Part shown: piece after piece, positions 50,475 through 58,409 of the stretch
Numbering within the stretch: position 1 is the stretch's first letter
How the letters are laid out: each line of letters begins with the position of its first letter
DNA from: Lewinellaceae bacterium
GTDB taxonomy: Bacteria; Bacteroidota; Bacteroidia; Chitinophagales; Saprospiraceae
Assembly: GCA_020636105.1 (NCBI GenBank)
Contig: JACJYL010000002.1
Location: 1,826,001 to 1,890,000 of the forward strand
DNA length: 64,000 nt
Direction: 5' to 3'
Position numbers and translations under genes: made by a program
Notes under the pieces: model-generated
The model's input: the letters and a program-made list of their open reading frames with translations, nothing else
Database searches by the model: none
What the model was told of the DNA's origin: nothing

Positions 50475-50580
50475 AGTAAATCCTTGAACCCTTGGAGCCC
50501 TCCCGACCTGCGGCACAGGATTTCGCTGCCCTCAATTTGAACCCTTGGAACCCTTGGAATCTCTGGAACCATTTGAACAA
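50475..50580. repeat. Intergenic repeat: CGACCTGCGG element and TTGAACCC/TTGGAACCC units, copy 1
   Basis: CCCGACCTGCGGCACAGGAT then TTCGCT is flanked by repeats of the type TTGAACCCTTGGAACCCTTGG. A near copy is at 52985-53085 (CCCGACCTGCGGTGCGGGAT then TTCGCT). Confidence 0.7.
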
Positions 50581-50674
50581 AAACATTCACTTTTTCAACA
50601 ATAACATTCACCGGGCAGAGTACCTGATTTTGACCAAAACAACCGTCCTCCGTCCAAAAGTCAACCTTAAAAAT

Positions 50675-51823
50675 ATGAAATTTATTCCATTCACTTTCCT
50701 GATCGTACTGATTTCGGCAACCCAATCTTTAGGTCAGATAAAGTTCCAGCATGGAGACTGGGACGAGTTACTCGAAAAAGCGAAATCACAAGACAAAGTT
50801 ATTTTTGTAGATGCTTACGCCGATTGGTGCGGCCCATGTAAAATGATGGACAGAGACGTCTTTTCTGACGAAAGTGTCGGCGATTTTTTCAACAATACCT
50901 TCCTCAATGTAAAAATGGACATGGAAAAAGGGGAAGGTCCCGGCCTGGCACAACTTTACAACGTCAGAGCCTACCCTTCTTTTTTATTCATCGACGGTGA
51001 CGGCAATCTCGTCCACCGCGGCATCGGCTACCAGCCAACAGAAACCTTTTTGGCTCTGGGAGCCGCAGCCATGGATACCGAGAATAGTATTGGAAGCCAG
51101 GAAAGAAAGTTCAAAAGAGGAGAACGCGATCCCGAGTTCCTTTACAATTTTGCAAAAGCAAAGATAGACCTGATGGACGGGAGCCATACCAAAATTGTGG
51201 AGGCCTATCTCGACACCCAGGAAGACTGGACGACCGAGAAGTCCATGGAACTCATTTTTTATGCAGTCGATGACGTTGACTCTAAAATGTTCGAATTTTT
51301 CAAAGACAATAAAACGTCGTTTGAAAATATGTTTGGCGTCGATTATATGGAACAAAAGGTACAGGATATTGCCGTCAAAAATGCCTACGTCGGCGAAGCT
51401 TCCCCTAACTTTGAACAGGTGGAAAATATTATCCAGCAGTTCTACCCGGAGTTGGCCCAGAAAACTTCAGCACAGATGAAGATCAATTATTACAATACTG
51501 CCGGGGATGCTCCCCACTTCGCACAGTCGGTCGTTGATTATTTCAAAAAATACCCCTCCGATGATTACCAGGAACTCAACAGTTACGCCTGGGCGTTTTA
51601 TTTATCGGTGGATGATAAAAAAATGCTCAAGGAAGCGGTGAAATGGGCTCAAAAATCCGTCGAATTAAGTGCAGAATACTTCAACCTCGACACCCTGGCC
51701 GCCCTTTATGCCAAGCTGGGTAAAAAGGGGAAAGCCAAAAAATACGGCAACAAAGCTATCGCCATGGCCAAAGAAACTGGCGAAGATTATTCTGAAACAC
51801 AAAAATTATTGGATTCATTATAA
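50675..51823 (+). CDS. Secreted thioredoxin-fold protein, paralogue, 382 aa
   Basis: I use the ATG at 50675 (MKFIPFTFLIVLISATQSLG). The frame is open from 50492 but that part would translate the intergenic repeat. The thioredoxin domain has ADWCGPCKMM and the cis-Pro in VRAYPSFLFIDGDG. The helical C-terminal half parallels the upstream gene (for example KKYPSDDYQELNSYAWAFYL). Probably periplasmic. It is followed by a 20-bp inverted repeat and thiL. Confidence 0.92.
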   Translation: MKFIPFTFLIVLISATQSLGQIKFQHGDWDELLEKAKSQDKVIFVDAYADWCGPCKMMDRDVFSDESVGDFFNNTFLNVKMDMEKGEGPGLAQLYNVRAYPSFLFIDGDGNLVHRGIGYQPTETFLALGAAAMDTENSIGSQERKFKRGERDPEFLYNFAKAKIDLMDGSHTKIVEAYLDTQEDWTTEKSMELIFYAVDDVDSKMFEFFKDNKTSFENMFGVDYMEQKVQDIAVKNAYVGEASPNFEQVENIIQQFYPELAQKTSAQMKINYYNTAGDAPHFAQSVVDYFKKYPSDDYQELNSYAWAFYLSVDDKKMLKEAVKWAQKSVELSAEYFNLDTLAALYAKLGKKGKAKKYGNKAIAMAKETGEDYSETQKLLDSL

Positions 51824-51827
51824 CATA

Positions 51828-51889
51828 TTGCTCGTTACTGGTTACTGATTTGAGTAGACTCAAGTCAACCAGTAACCAGTAACGAGCAA
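51828..51889. repeat. Perfect 20-bp inverted repeat built of CCAGTAA/TTACTGG 7-mers
   Basis: TTGCTCGTTACTGGTTACTG (51828-51847) and CAGTAACCAGTAACGAGCAA (51870-51889) are perfect inverted copies, with a further TTGAG/CTCAA pair inside the loop. A long hairpin could form between the paralogous thioredoxin gene and thiL. No T-run follows, so it is not a classical terminator. Confidence 0.85.
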
Positions 51890-51917
51890 CCAGTAACGAA
51901 TAACAAGCAACAAGCGT

Positions 51918-52952
51918 ATGTCAGATAATAAACGAACGGACGTAAACGAACTGGGTGAATTCGGATTGATCGACCACCTTACGGAAAAGACCATAGTCAA
52001 GAACAGCTCTACCCGCAAAGGGGTTGGCGATGATGCCGCAGTGATCGATAATGGCCAATTCCTGACCGTCGTCTCAACGGATGCCCTGGTGGAAGGCATT
52101 CATTTCGACCTCATGTACATGCCCCTGAAACACCTTGGGTATAAATCTGTTGTCGTCAACCTTTCCGATATCTACGCCATGAATGCACAGCCTAAACAAG
52201 TGCTGGTATCCATTGCCATGTCCAACCGGTTTTCTGTCGAAGCCCTTGAAGAACTTTACGATGGCATACACACCGCCTGTAAACATTATGGTGTGGACCT
52301 TATTGGTGGAGACACGACCTCAGCCCCCAAGGGACTTTTTATCAGCGTCACAGCCATAGGCCAGGGCGAAAAAGAAAAGCTCGTTTACCGCAACGGTGCC
52401 AAAGTGGGCGATATCATTTGCATTACGGGTAACCTCGGAGCCGCCTACCTCGGATTGCAATTGCTGGAACGAGAAAAACAAATCTACTTATCCAACCCGG
52501 GAATACAGCCCGATCTTATGGGAAAAGATTACCTGGTAGGACGGCAGTTGAGACCCGAGGCTCGGAGAGATATGATCGAAGAATTCAATAAAGTTCAACT
52601 GGTTCCTACCTCCATGATCGACATTTCCGACGGGCTGGCCTCTGAATTGTTCCACATTTGCAAACAATCCGGAGTAGGAGCCTTTATCGAAGAAAGCGGC
52701 GTGCCCATTCATCCCGACGCAGAAATTACGGCCATAGATTTTAATATGGATCCGATTACCTGTGCACTAAGCGGAGGAGAGGACTACGAATTGTTGTTCA
52801 CCATCGACCCGTCAGACCTGGATAAAGTGAAGTTCATGCCCGACATTTATATTGCCGGAGAGATCACTCCTGCCGCTGACGGTGTAAAACTTCATTCCAA
52901 GGGTGGTAACATCCATGAAATAAAAGCCCAGGGCTGGAAACATTTTGGGTAA
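51918..52952 (+). CDS. thiL: Thiamine-monophosphate kinase, 344 aa
   Basis: ThiL phosphorylates thiamine monophosphate to the active diphosphate. It shows the family pattern: GVGDDAAVIDNGQFLTVVST, then VEGIHFDL, the SDIYAMNAQPKQVLVSIAM segment, GGDTTSAPKGLFISVTAIGQ and MIDISDGLASELFHIC. The length is normal. No other thiamine genes are adjacent. The start at 51918 (MSDNKRTDVNELGEFGLIDH) fits. The CCAGTAA repeat lies immediately upstream. Confidence 0.95.
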   Translation: MSDNKRTDVNELGEFGLIDHLTEKTIVKNSSTRKGVGDDAAVIDNGQFLTVVSTDALVEGIHFDLMYMPLKHLGYKSVVVNLSDIYAMNAQPKQVLVSIAMSNRFSVEALEELYDGIHTACKHYGVDLIGGDTTSAPKGLFISVTAIGQGEKEKLVYRNGAKVGDIICITGNLGAAYLGLQLLEREKQIYLSNPGIQPDLMGKDYLVGRQLRPEARRDMIEEFNKVQLVPTSMIDISDGLASELFHICKQSGVGAFIEESGVPIHPDAEITAIDFNMDPITCALSGGEDYELLFTIDPSDLDKVKFMPDIYIAGEITPAADGVKLHSKGGNIHEIKAQGWKHFG

Positions 52953-52984
52953 GGGTTTTAGATTGAAGGAAATTGAGACAGATT

Positions 52985-53085
52985 GAGAGAGATTGAACCC
53001 TTGAAAACACCTGAAACATCCCCGACCTGCGGTGCGGGATTTCGCTTCGCTCAACTTGAACCTTTTGAACTTTTAAACCCTCCCA
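52985..53085. repeat. CGACCTGCGG intergenic repeat, copy 2
   Basis: Same arrangement as 50475-50580: TTGAACCCTTGAAAACACC, CCCGACCTGCGGTGCGGGAT, TTCGCT, then TTGAACCTTTTGAAC. It follows the thiL stop. The rest of the spacer to 53198 is unremarkable. Confidence 0.7.
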
Positions 53086-53198
53086 AAAAATAACTCCCAT
53101 TTCTCCGCATACTTTGGATCTCCTTTACGACCTTTGCGGTTAAATAAAAATATTACCCATTTTTCACCCCCAACCCTTTAACAAAAAATTTATTTAGC

Positions 53199-54227
53199 AT
53201 GTACTCCAAACGCAATTTCCCTGGTGTTACCGTTCTTTTGATGGCCTTCTTATTAACTCTGGTCATGGGCTGTAAAAACGATAAATCTGAAGATAAGCCG
53301 GACACGCCGACTGTAGAAAAGCCACCCGTAAAAGTCCCTCCTTTCAATCGGGATTCGGCTTATACCTTCGTGCAGCGACAGGTAGATTTCGGCCCACGCG
53401 TCATGGGCAGTAAAGGGCATGAAGACTGCAAAAACTGGATCATTGGAAAGATGCGGTCTTACGGTATGGAGATCACCGAGCAAAACTTCGAAGCAGCTGT
53501 ATATACAGGAGATAAATTCCCCGCTACCAACATCATCGCCAAATACAAACCCGACAACACCAACCGCATTGTGCTCGCTGCCCACTGGGATACCCGACAC
53601 ATTGCAGATTCAGACCTGAGCACGAGGGATCAGGACAAACCTATCCTCGGTGCCGATGACGGGGGAAGCGGTGTAGGCGTTCTGATAGAACTGGCCCGCC
53701 AGTTCAGCATTGACGGCCCCGATATGGGCGTGGATTTCGTCTTTTTAGATGCCGAAGATTACGGTGATAGCACTGATCCGGAGCCCACAGAAGAAGCTGA
53801 AATCGAAAAGAGACAAAACTCCTGGGCCATTGGCGCCCAATATTACGCCCACAATTTCAGCGGCATCAGGCCAAAATATGGCATCTTACTTGACATGGTC
53901 GGCTCCGCCGGCGCAACTTTCCACAAAGAAGATGTATCCATGCACTTCGCCCCCGGGCTGGTCAATGGAATATGGTCCACCGCCATAAAAATGGGCTACG
54001 GCACCTATTTTATCAACAAACAGGAGGGTTTTGCCTTTGACGATCACTATTTCATCAACACCATCGCGAATATCCCCATGGTGGACATCATCAACATGAA
54101 GGACAAAAAATTCGGTGCCCACTGGCACACTCATGATGACAATATGAAAGTCATTGACCGAAATACACTCCGTGCCGTAGGACAGGTATTGCTGGCGGTA
54201 GTTTATCGGGATGAGTTGAGTATTTGA
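53199..54227 (+). CDS. M28-family lipoprotein, glutaminyl-peptide cyclotransferase-like, 342 aa
   Basis: A lipoprotein signal (FLLTLVMGC, Cys25) is followed by an M28 domain: AAHWDTRHIADSD, the zinc-binding GADDGGSGVGVLIELARQF, DFVFLDAEDYGDSTD, and the late His in WHTHDDNMKVIDRNTL. The AHWDTR and ADDGGSG motifs and the length fit the glutaminyl cyclase subgroup of M28 (QC, pyroglutamate formation) as well as aminopeptidases. QC activity on secreted proteins with N-terminal Gln is common in Bacteroidota. It is probably periplasmic or outer-membrane attached. Confidence 0.9.
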   Translation: MYSKRNFPGVTVLLMAFLLTLVMGCKNDKSEDKPDTPTVEKPPVKVPPFNRDSAYTFVQRQVDFGPRVMGSKGHEDCKNWIIGKMRSYGMEITEQNFEAAVYTGDKFPATNIIAKYKPDNTNRIVLAAHWDTRHIADSDLSTRDQDKPILGADDGGSGVGVLIELARQFSIDGPDMGVDFVFLDAEDYGDSTDPEPTEEAEIEKRQNSWAIGAQYYAHNFSGIRPKYGILLDMVGSAGATFHKEDVSMHFAPGLVNGIWSTAIKMGYGTYFINKQEGFAFDDHYFINTIANIPMVDIINMKDKKFGAHWHTHDDNMKVIDRNTLRAVGQVLLAVVYRDELSI

Positions 54228-54531
54228 TTTTCGCCGGGAGTGAAGAGGAAAGTATTGGAATGATTTAAAAAAAATGCCCGTTGGAAGTCGTCAATAGGCC
54301 GTCGCATTTCTTTGATGACCTTATGGTTGTGATAAATTTGACTTCTATAAGATGCTCTTGGAATAGGTTTGTTGCGTGAAACCAGCCAAAAAAGCCTTGA
54401 TTCTCCGCTTCAATTGCTCAACCAGGACCATCTTAAAATCCACTATTTCCGGATACTGGTAAAAAGACTCCTTTTCACATTTTAATTTTAAATTTTAAAT
54501 TTTAAATTTTTTTCCTCCTACCTTTGCACCC
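54228..54531. promoter_or_regulatory. Spacer with candidate lpxD promoter
   Basis: TACCTTTG at 54519-54526 fits the -7 element TAnnTTTG of Bacteroidota and lies 5 bp before the lpxD ATG, implying a very short leader. Upstream is a run of TTTTAAA repeats (54481-54510). The rest of this 304-bp spacer has no recognised gene or element. Confidence 0.45.
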
Positions 54532-55566
54532 ATGCAGATATCCGCTAAAGAATTAGCCATTTTATTGAAGGGCACCATCGAAGGAGATCCCGATGTTGTG
54601 GTGCATGCCCCTTCCAAGATTGAAGAAGGCGGCGAAGGAACCATTTCCTTCCTTGGAAATCGTAAGTATGAGCAGTTCGCTGCTACGACTACCGCTTCCG
54701 TTTTGCTGGTGGATGAATCTTTCCAACCCCCTGATCTCATTAAGCCAACCCTGTTACGGGTAAAGGATGTGTATGCTTCCATTGCCATTTTATTGGAACA
54801 TTTCAACCGTACACAGGAGATACCCTCCGGCGTATCTTCCATGGCCTTCGTCGATATTACGGCCCGCCTCGGAGAAGGGGTTGCGGTAAGCCGCTTCGCC
54901 GTTGTAGGAAAGGACACCTCTATTGGCGCCAATACGATCATTTACGACCAAGTGTATATCGGTCAGGATGTGGTGATTGGTCAGGATACGATCATCTACC
55001 CGGGGGTACGCATCATGAACGGCACACAAATCGGCGACCGATGCATCATCCACCCCAATGCCGTGATCGGCGGCGATGGGTTCGGATTTGTGAACAAAGC
55101 TGACGGCACTTACGAGAAGATCACCCATGTGGGCAATGTGGTCATCGAAGATGATGTCGAAATTGGAGCCAATACGACCATCGACCGGGCCAGCATCGGC
55201 TCAACCTTCGTCAGAAAAGGCGTAAAGATCGACAATCTCGTCATGTTGGGACACAATACCGAAGTCGATGAACACACCGTCATGGCCAGCCAGGCCGGCG
55301 TGGCAGGGAGTACCAAAATAGGAAAATTCTGCCGCATCGGTGGACAAGTCGGTTTTTCGGGCCATATCCAGGTAGCCGACAAAACCATGATACAGGCCCA
55401 GAGCGGGCTCGCGGCATCCATCACGGAGGAGGGCACCGCTGTTTTCGGTTCCCCTGCCATTGGTTACAGGGATTACATCCGGTCCTACAGCGTATTCAAA
55501 CAGTTGCCCGACCTTTACAAACGACTTCACCAACTGGAAAAGACAATAGAAGAATTAAAAAAATAA
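54532..55566 (+). CDS. lpxD: UDP-3-O-acylglucosamine N-acyltransferase LpxD, 344 aa
   Basis: LpxD adds the second acyl chain to the lipid A precursor, using acyl-ACP. The N-terminal uridine-binding part (MQISAKELAILLKGTIEGDP, then GEGTISFLGNRKYEQFAATT) is followed by hexapeptide repeats forming a left-handed beta helix (IGANTIIYDQVYIGQDVVIG; VIGGDGFGFVNKADGTYEKI) with the catalytic-region NLVMLGHNTEVDEHTVMASQ. The C-terminal helices end KRLHQLEKTIEELKK. First gene of a lipid A operon: lpxC-fabZ starts 106 bp later. Cytoplasmic, normal length. Confidence 0.97.
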   Translation: MQISAKELAILLKGTIEGDPDVVVHAPSKIEEGGEGTISFLGNRKYEQFAATTTASVLLVDESFQPPDLIKPTLLRVKDVYASIAILLEHFNRTQEIPSGVSSMAFVDITARLGEGVAVSRFAVVGKDTSIGANTIIYDQVYIGQDVVIGQDTIIYPGVRIMNGTQIGDRCIIHPNAVIGGDGFGFVNKADGTYEKITHVGNVVIEDDVEIGANTTIDRASIGSTFVRKGVKIDNLVMLGHNTEVDEHTVMASQAGVAGSTKIGKFCRIGGQVGFSGHIQVADKTMIQAQSGLAASITEEGTAVFGSPAIGYRDYIRSYSVFKQLPDLYKRLHQLEKTIEELKK

Positions 55567-55672
55567 TGGCCGGCAAGCATCCATTTACGGACAAATCTCA
55601 TTTTGACCTATGAAAGGATGTTTTTTAGCATGGTTATCACTACAACACCGCTAAATTTTTAAAAACAGACTT

Positions 55673-57058
55673 ATGAAACAGAAGACCATTAAACAAGAGG
55701 TTACCATCAAGGGTACCGGTTTGCATACCGGCCAGGCCGCTATTATGTGCATCAAACCTGCCCCTGAAAACCATGGTATTAAGTTTCAGCGGACAGATCT
55801 GGAAGGACATCCATTCATCACCGCAGATGTGGGTAAAGTATCCACCACACTGAGAGGCACCACCCTGGAACAGGGCAAAGCCAGTATCAGTACCGTGGAG
55901 CACATACTCTCCGCACTCGCCGGTTTACATATCGATAATGTGCTCATTGAAATTGACGGACCGGAAATTCCCATCCTGGACGGCAGTGCCAAACAGTTCG
56001 TAGAAGCGATCCTGGAAGCAGGCATCGAAGAACAAAAAGAGAATCGTGAATATTTCATCCTCGAAGAACCTGTCGTTTATAAAGATGAAGCCACCGGCAC
56101 GGAAATCATGGCCCTGCCTTCCGATAAATTCGAGGCCATTGTTATGATCGATTTCAACTCTCCCGTGCTGGGCCAACAGTATATGGACTTTAATGAGAAG
56201 ACGGATTATGTCAGTGAAATTGCTTCCTGCCGGACTTTCGTTTTTCTTCATGAACTGGAAGCCCTGGCCGACAGCAACCTCATCAAAGGCGGCTCCCTCG
56301 ACAATGCCGTCATCATTGCCAACAAAGCCATGCCACAGGATGAACTGGACGCCCTGGCAAAAAAACTGGGCGAACGCTCTATAGGCCTCAGCGGCGAAGG
56401 CATTATCAATACTGAATTGCGTTTCAATAACGAACCCGCCCGACACAAACTGCTCGACCTATTGGGGGATATGTACCTGCTCGGCAAACCCGTAAAAGCC
56501 AAAATTGTGGCGACAAAACCAGGACACAAAGCCAATACAGAGTTCACGAAGTTGCTTCGGGAGCAATACATGCAACAGCGCAAGTTAAAGGGGAAACCCA
56601 AATACGATCCCGATGTTCCTCCATTACTCGACACCAAAGAAGTGATGAAACGACTGCCCCACAGAGCCCCCTTCCTGCTAATTGATAAAATCATAGAACT
56701 ATCTGACGAGCATGTTGTTGGTGTAAAAAGTGTTACATTTAATGAGTATTATTTCCAGGGACATTTTCCGGGAAACCCGATCATGCCAGGGGTTTTACAA
56801 ATTGAAGCCATGGCGCAGACTGGTGGAATCCTCGCCCTCTCTACGGTGGAAGATGAAGGAAACTGGGACACTTATTTTCTTAAAATAGAAAATGCAAAAT
56901 TTAAACATTTTGTGGTTCCAGGAGATACCATTCTTTTTAAGATGGAACTCCTGGCACCTATCCGGCGTGGCATATGCCAAATGAGAGGGACTGCCTATGT
57001 AGGCAACAAAATCGTATCGGAAGCAGACCTCACCGCCCAAATAGTTAATCGCGGATAG
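55673..57058 (+). CDS. lpxC-fabZ: Bifunctional LpxC deacetylase / FabZ dehydratase, 461 aa
   Basis: A fusion usual in Bacteroidota. Residues 1-300 are LpxC, the zinc deacetylase that commits UDP-GlcNAc precursor to lipid A: GTGLHTGQAAIMCIKPAPEN, STVEHILSALAGLHIDNVLI (zinc His), and PARHKLLDLLGDMYLLGKPV (zinc His and Asp). Residues 315-461 are FabZ, the 3-hydroxyacyl-ACP dehydratase: LPHRAPFLLIDKIIELSDEH and FQGHFPGNPIMPGVLQIEAM, with the catalytic His and Glu. The fusion ties lipid A and fatty acid synthesis in one protein. lpxA follows 2 bp later. Confidence 0.97.
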   Translation: MKQKTIKQEVTIKGTGLHTGQAAIMCIKPAPENHGIKFQRTDLEGHPFITADVGKVSTTLRGTTLEQGKASISTVEHILSALAGLHIDNVLIEIDGPEIPILDGSAKQFVEAILEAGIEEQKENREYFILEEPVVYKDEATGTEIMALPSDKFEAIVMIDFNSPVLGQQYMDFNEKTDYVSEIASCRTFVFLHELEALADSNLIKGGSLDNAVIIANKAMPQDELDALAKKLGERSIGLSGEGIINTELRFNNEPARHKLLDLLGDMYLLGKPVKAKIVATKPGHKANTEFTKLLREQYMQQRKLKGKPKYDPDVPPLLDTKEVMKRLPHRAPFLLIDKIIELSDEHVVGVKSVTFNEYYFQGHFPGNPIMPGVLQIEAMAQTGGILALSTVEDEGNWDTYFLKIENAKFKHFVVPGDTILFKMELLAPIRRGICQMRGTAYVGNKIVSEADLTAQIVNRG

Positions 57059-57060
57059 AC

Positions 57061-57870
57061 ATGACTAAATCAGAGAATAATAGCAGACACATCCATCCAG
57101 AGGCTATAATCGGGCCCAATGTAGAAATTGGCCCCTTTACATTTGTCGATAAGGATGTAGTCATTGGCGAAGGCACCTGGATCGGTCCGAATGTGACCAT
57201 TTTTGAAGGAGCCAGGATCGGTAAAAATTGTAAAATTTTCCCCGGGTCCGTCATCTCGGGTGTTCCCCAGGATCTTAAATTTGCCGGAGAAACCACTACT
57301 GCCGAAATTGGAGACAATACCACCATCAGGGAATATGTCACTATCAACCGCGGTACCAGTTATGCCGGTAAAACGGTGGTTGGGAACAATTGCCTGCTCA
57401 TGGCCTATGTGCATGTGGCCCACGACTGCATCATTCATGACAACGTCATCCTGGCCAATAATGTCAACCTGGCCGGTCATGTGGAGATCGACGACTGGGC
57501 GATCATAGAAGGCATGGTCGGCGTTCAGCAATTCATCGAGATCGGTGCCCACAGCTTTATCGCCGCCACCAGTTTTGTGCGAAAAAATGTGCCGCCTTAT
57601 ATCAAAGCCGCCAGGGAACCCTTATCTTACGTGGGGGTCAACAGCGTTGGACTTAAACGCCGCAATTTTAAAACCGAGCAGATCAACCGCATCCACGAAA
57701 TTTACCGGATTCTCTTTGTCAAGGGATATAGCATCAGTAATGCGATGGAGATCATACAGTCCGACCTCGAAGACAGCACGGAAAAGGAACACATTCTCGC
57801 TTTTATCAAAAAGTCGGACTCAGGGATTATCAAGGGCTTTCAGCAACTGCCACGGGAGCAATTTCTGTAA
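57061..57870 (+). CDS. lpxA: UDP-GlcNAc 3-O-acyltransferase LpxA, 269 aa
   Basis: LpxA catalyses the first acylation of UDP-GlcNAc. Hexapeptide repeats run from residue 13 to about 185 (IHPEAIIGPNVEIGPFTFVD), with the catalytic His region AYVHVAHDCIIHDNVILANN and the substrate region EGMVGVQQFIEIGAHSFIAA. A helical C-terminal domain completes it (RRNFKTEQINRIHEIYRILF). Length and order are normal. It ends 33 bp before a strong terminator. Confidence 0.97.
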   Translation: MTKSENNSRHIHPEAIIGPNVEIGPFTFVDKDVVIGEGTWIGPNVTIFEGARIGKNCKIFPGSVISGVPQDLKFAGETTTAEIGDNTTIREYVTINRGTSYAGKTVVGNNCLLMAYVHVAHDCIIHDNVILANNVNLAGHVEIDDWAIIEGMVGVQQFIEIGAHSFIAATSFVRKNVPPYIKAAREPLSYVGVNSVGLKRRNFKTEQINRIHEIYRILFVKGYSISNAMEIIQSDLEDSTEKEHILAFIKKSDSGIIKGFQQLPREQFL

Positions 57871-57902
57871 ATCAACCTGTTTTTTTTGTCCCTAATGGGC
57901 TT

Positions 57903-57947
57903 GAACGGTCAAAAACGAAAAAAAATCGTTTTTGACCGTTCTTTTTT
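57903..57947 (+). terminator. Strong rho-independent terminator of the lpx operon
   Basis: GAACGGTCAAAAACGA (57903-57918) and TCGTTTTTGACCGTTC (57926-57941) form a perfect 16-bp stem with a 7-nt loop, followed by six Ts. It lies 33 bp after the lpxA stop and separates the lipid A operon from the region to the right. Confidence 0.93.
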
Positions 57948-58178
57948 CGCCTGGTTCGCAACCTCTCTTTTCTGTTCTTTTTTTCCCGCTCTCCAAGCCA
58001 TTGGATGTCAATAGCATAAAGACAACTCCTTCGGTATTCTTTGCTAAGAAAAAAATTGGCACAAAATTCCCTTATTATTTTGTTGAGAAAACATAAATTG
58101 GTTTTCGCCTTTGTCATTAGGAAGGACAGGGCGCTAAACCTGCATTTCCGAATACAGCAAAGCTGCAGGAAGAGAAAA

Positions 58179-58379
58179 ATGCATACTGTGAGGAATTTAC
58201 TTCTGAGACTCGTCGCAATAATTATTGCTGCGGTCCTGATCATTAAAAATGAGTCGCTGATCCATAAAAAGGATCTGTCTCCCGATGGAAAATAGGCTAC
58301 TGACCCCGGGCAATTCCCCGATACCGCCTACGAAAACCTCAGTAAATTTCTCAAACTAACGGATAAAACGAAAATTTAA
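58179..58379 (+). pseudogene. Small single-helix membrane ORF interrupted by an in-frame TAG
   Basis: From the ATG at 58179 the frame reads MHTVRNLLLRLVAIIIAAVL then a polar part (HKKDLSPDGK), a TAG at 58293-58295, and continues in the same frame for 27 sense codons (ATDPGQFPDTAYENLSKFLK and more) to TAA at 58377-58379. Both halves read like protein. It may be a 65-residue membrane protein broken by one stop, or two unrelated pieces. The spacer 57948-58409 holds nothing else I recognise. Confidence 0.35.
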
Positions 58380-58409
58380 TTGGCATTTAATTAATCCAAA
58401 AACTATTCA

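Noticed and set aside
57872..58243. 123-codon minus-strand frame after lpxA
   Set aside because: It runs through the lpx terminator and reads as a basic, Arg/Lys/Phe-rich sequence typical of non-coding DNA.
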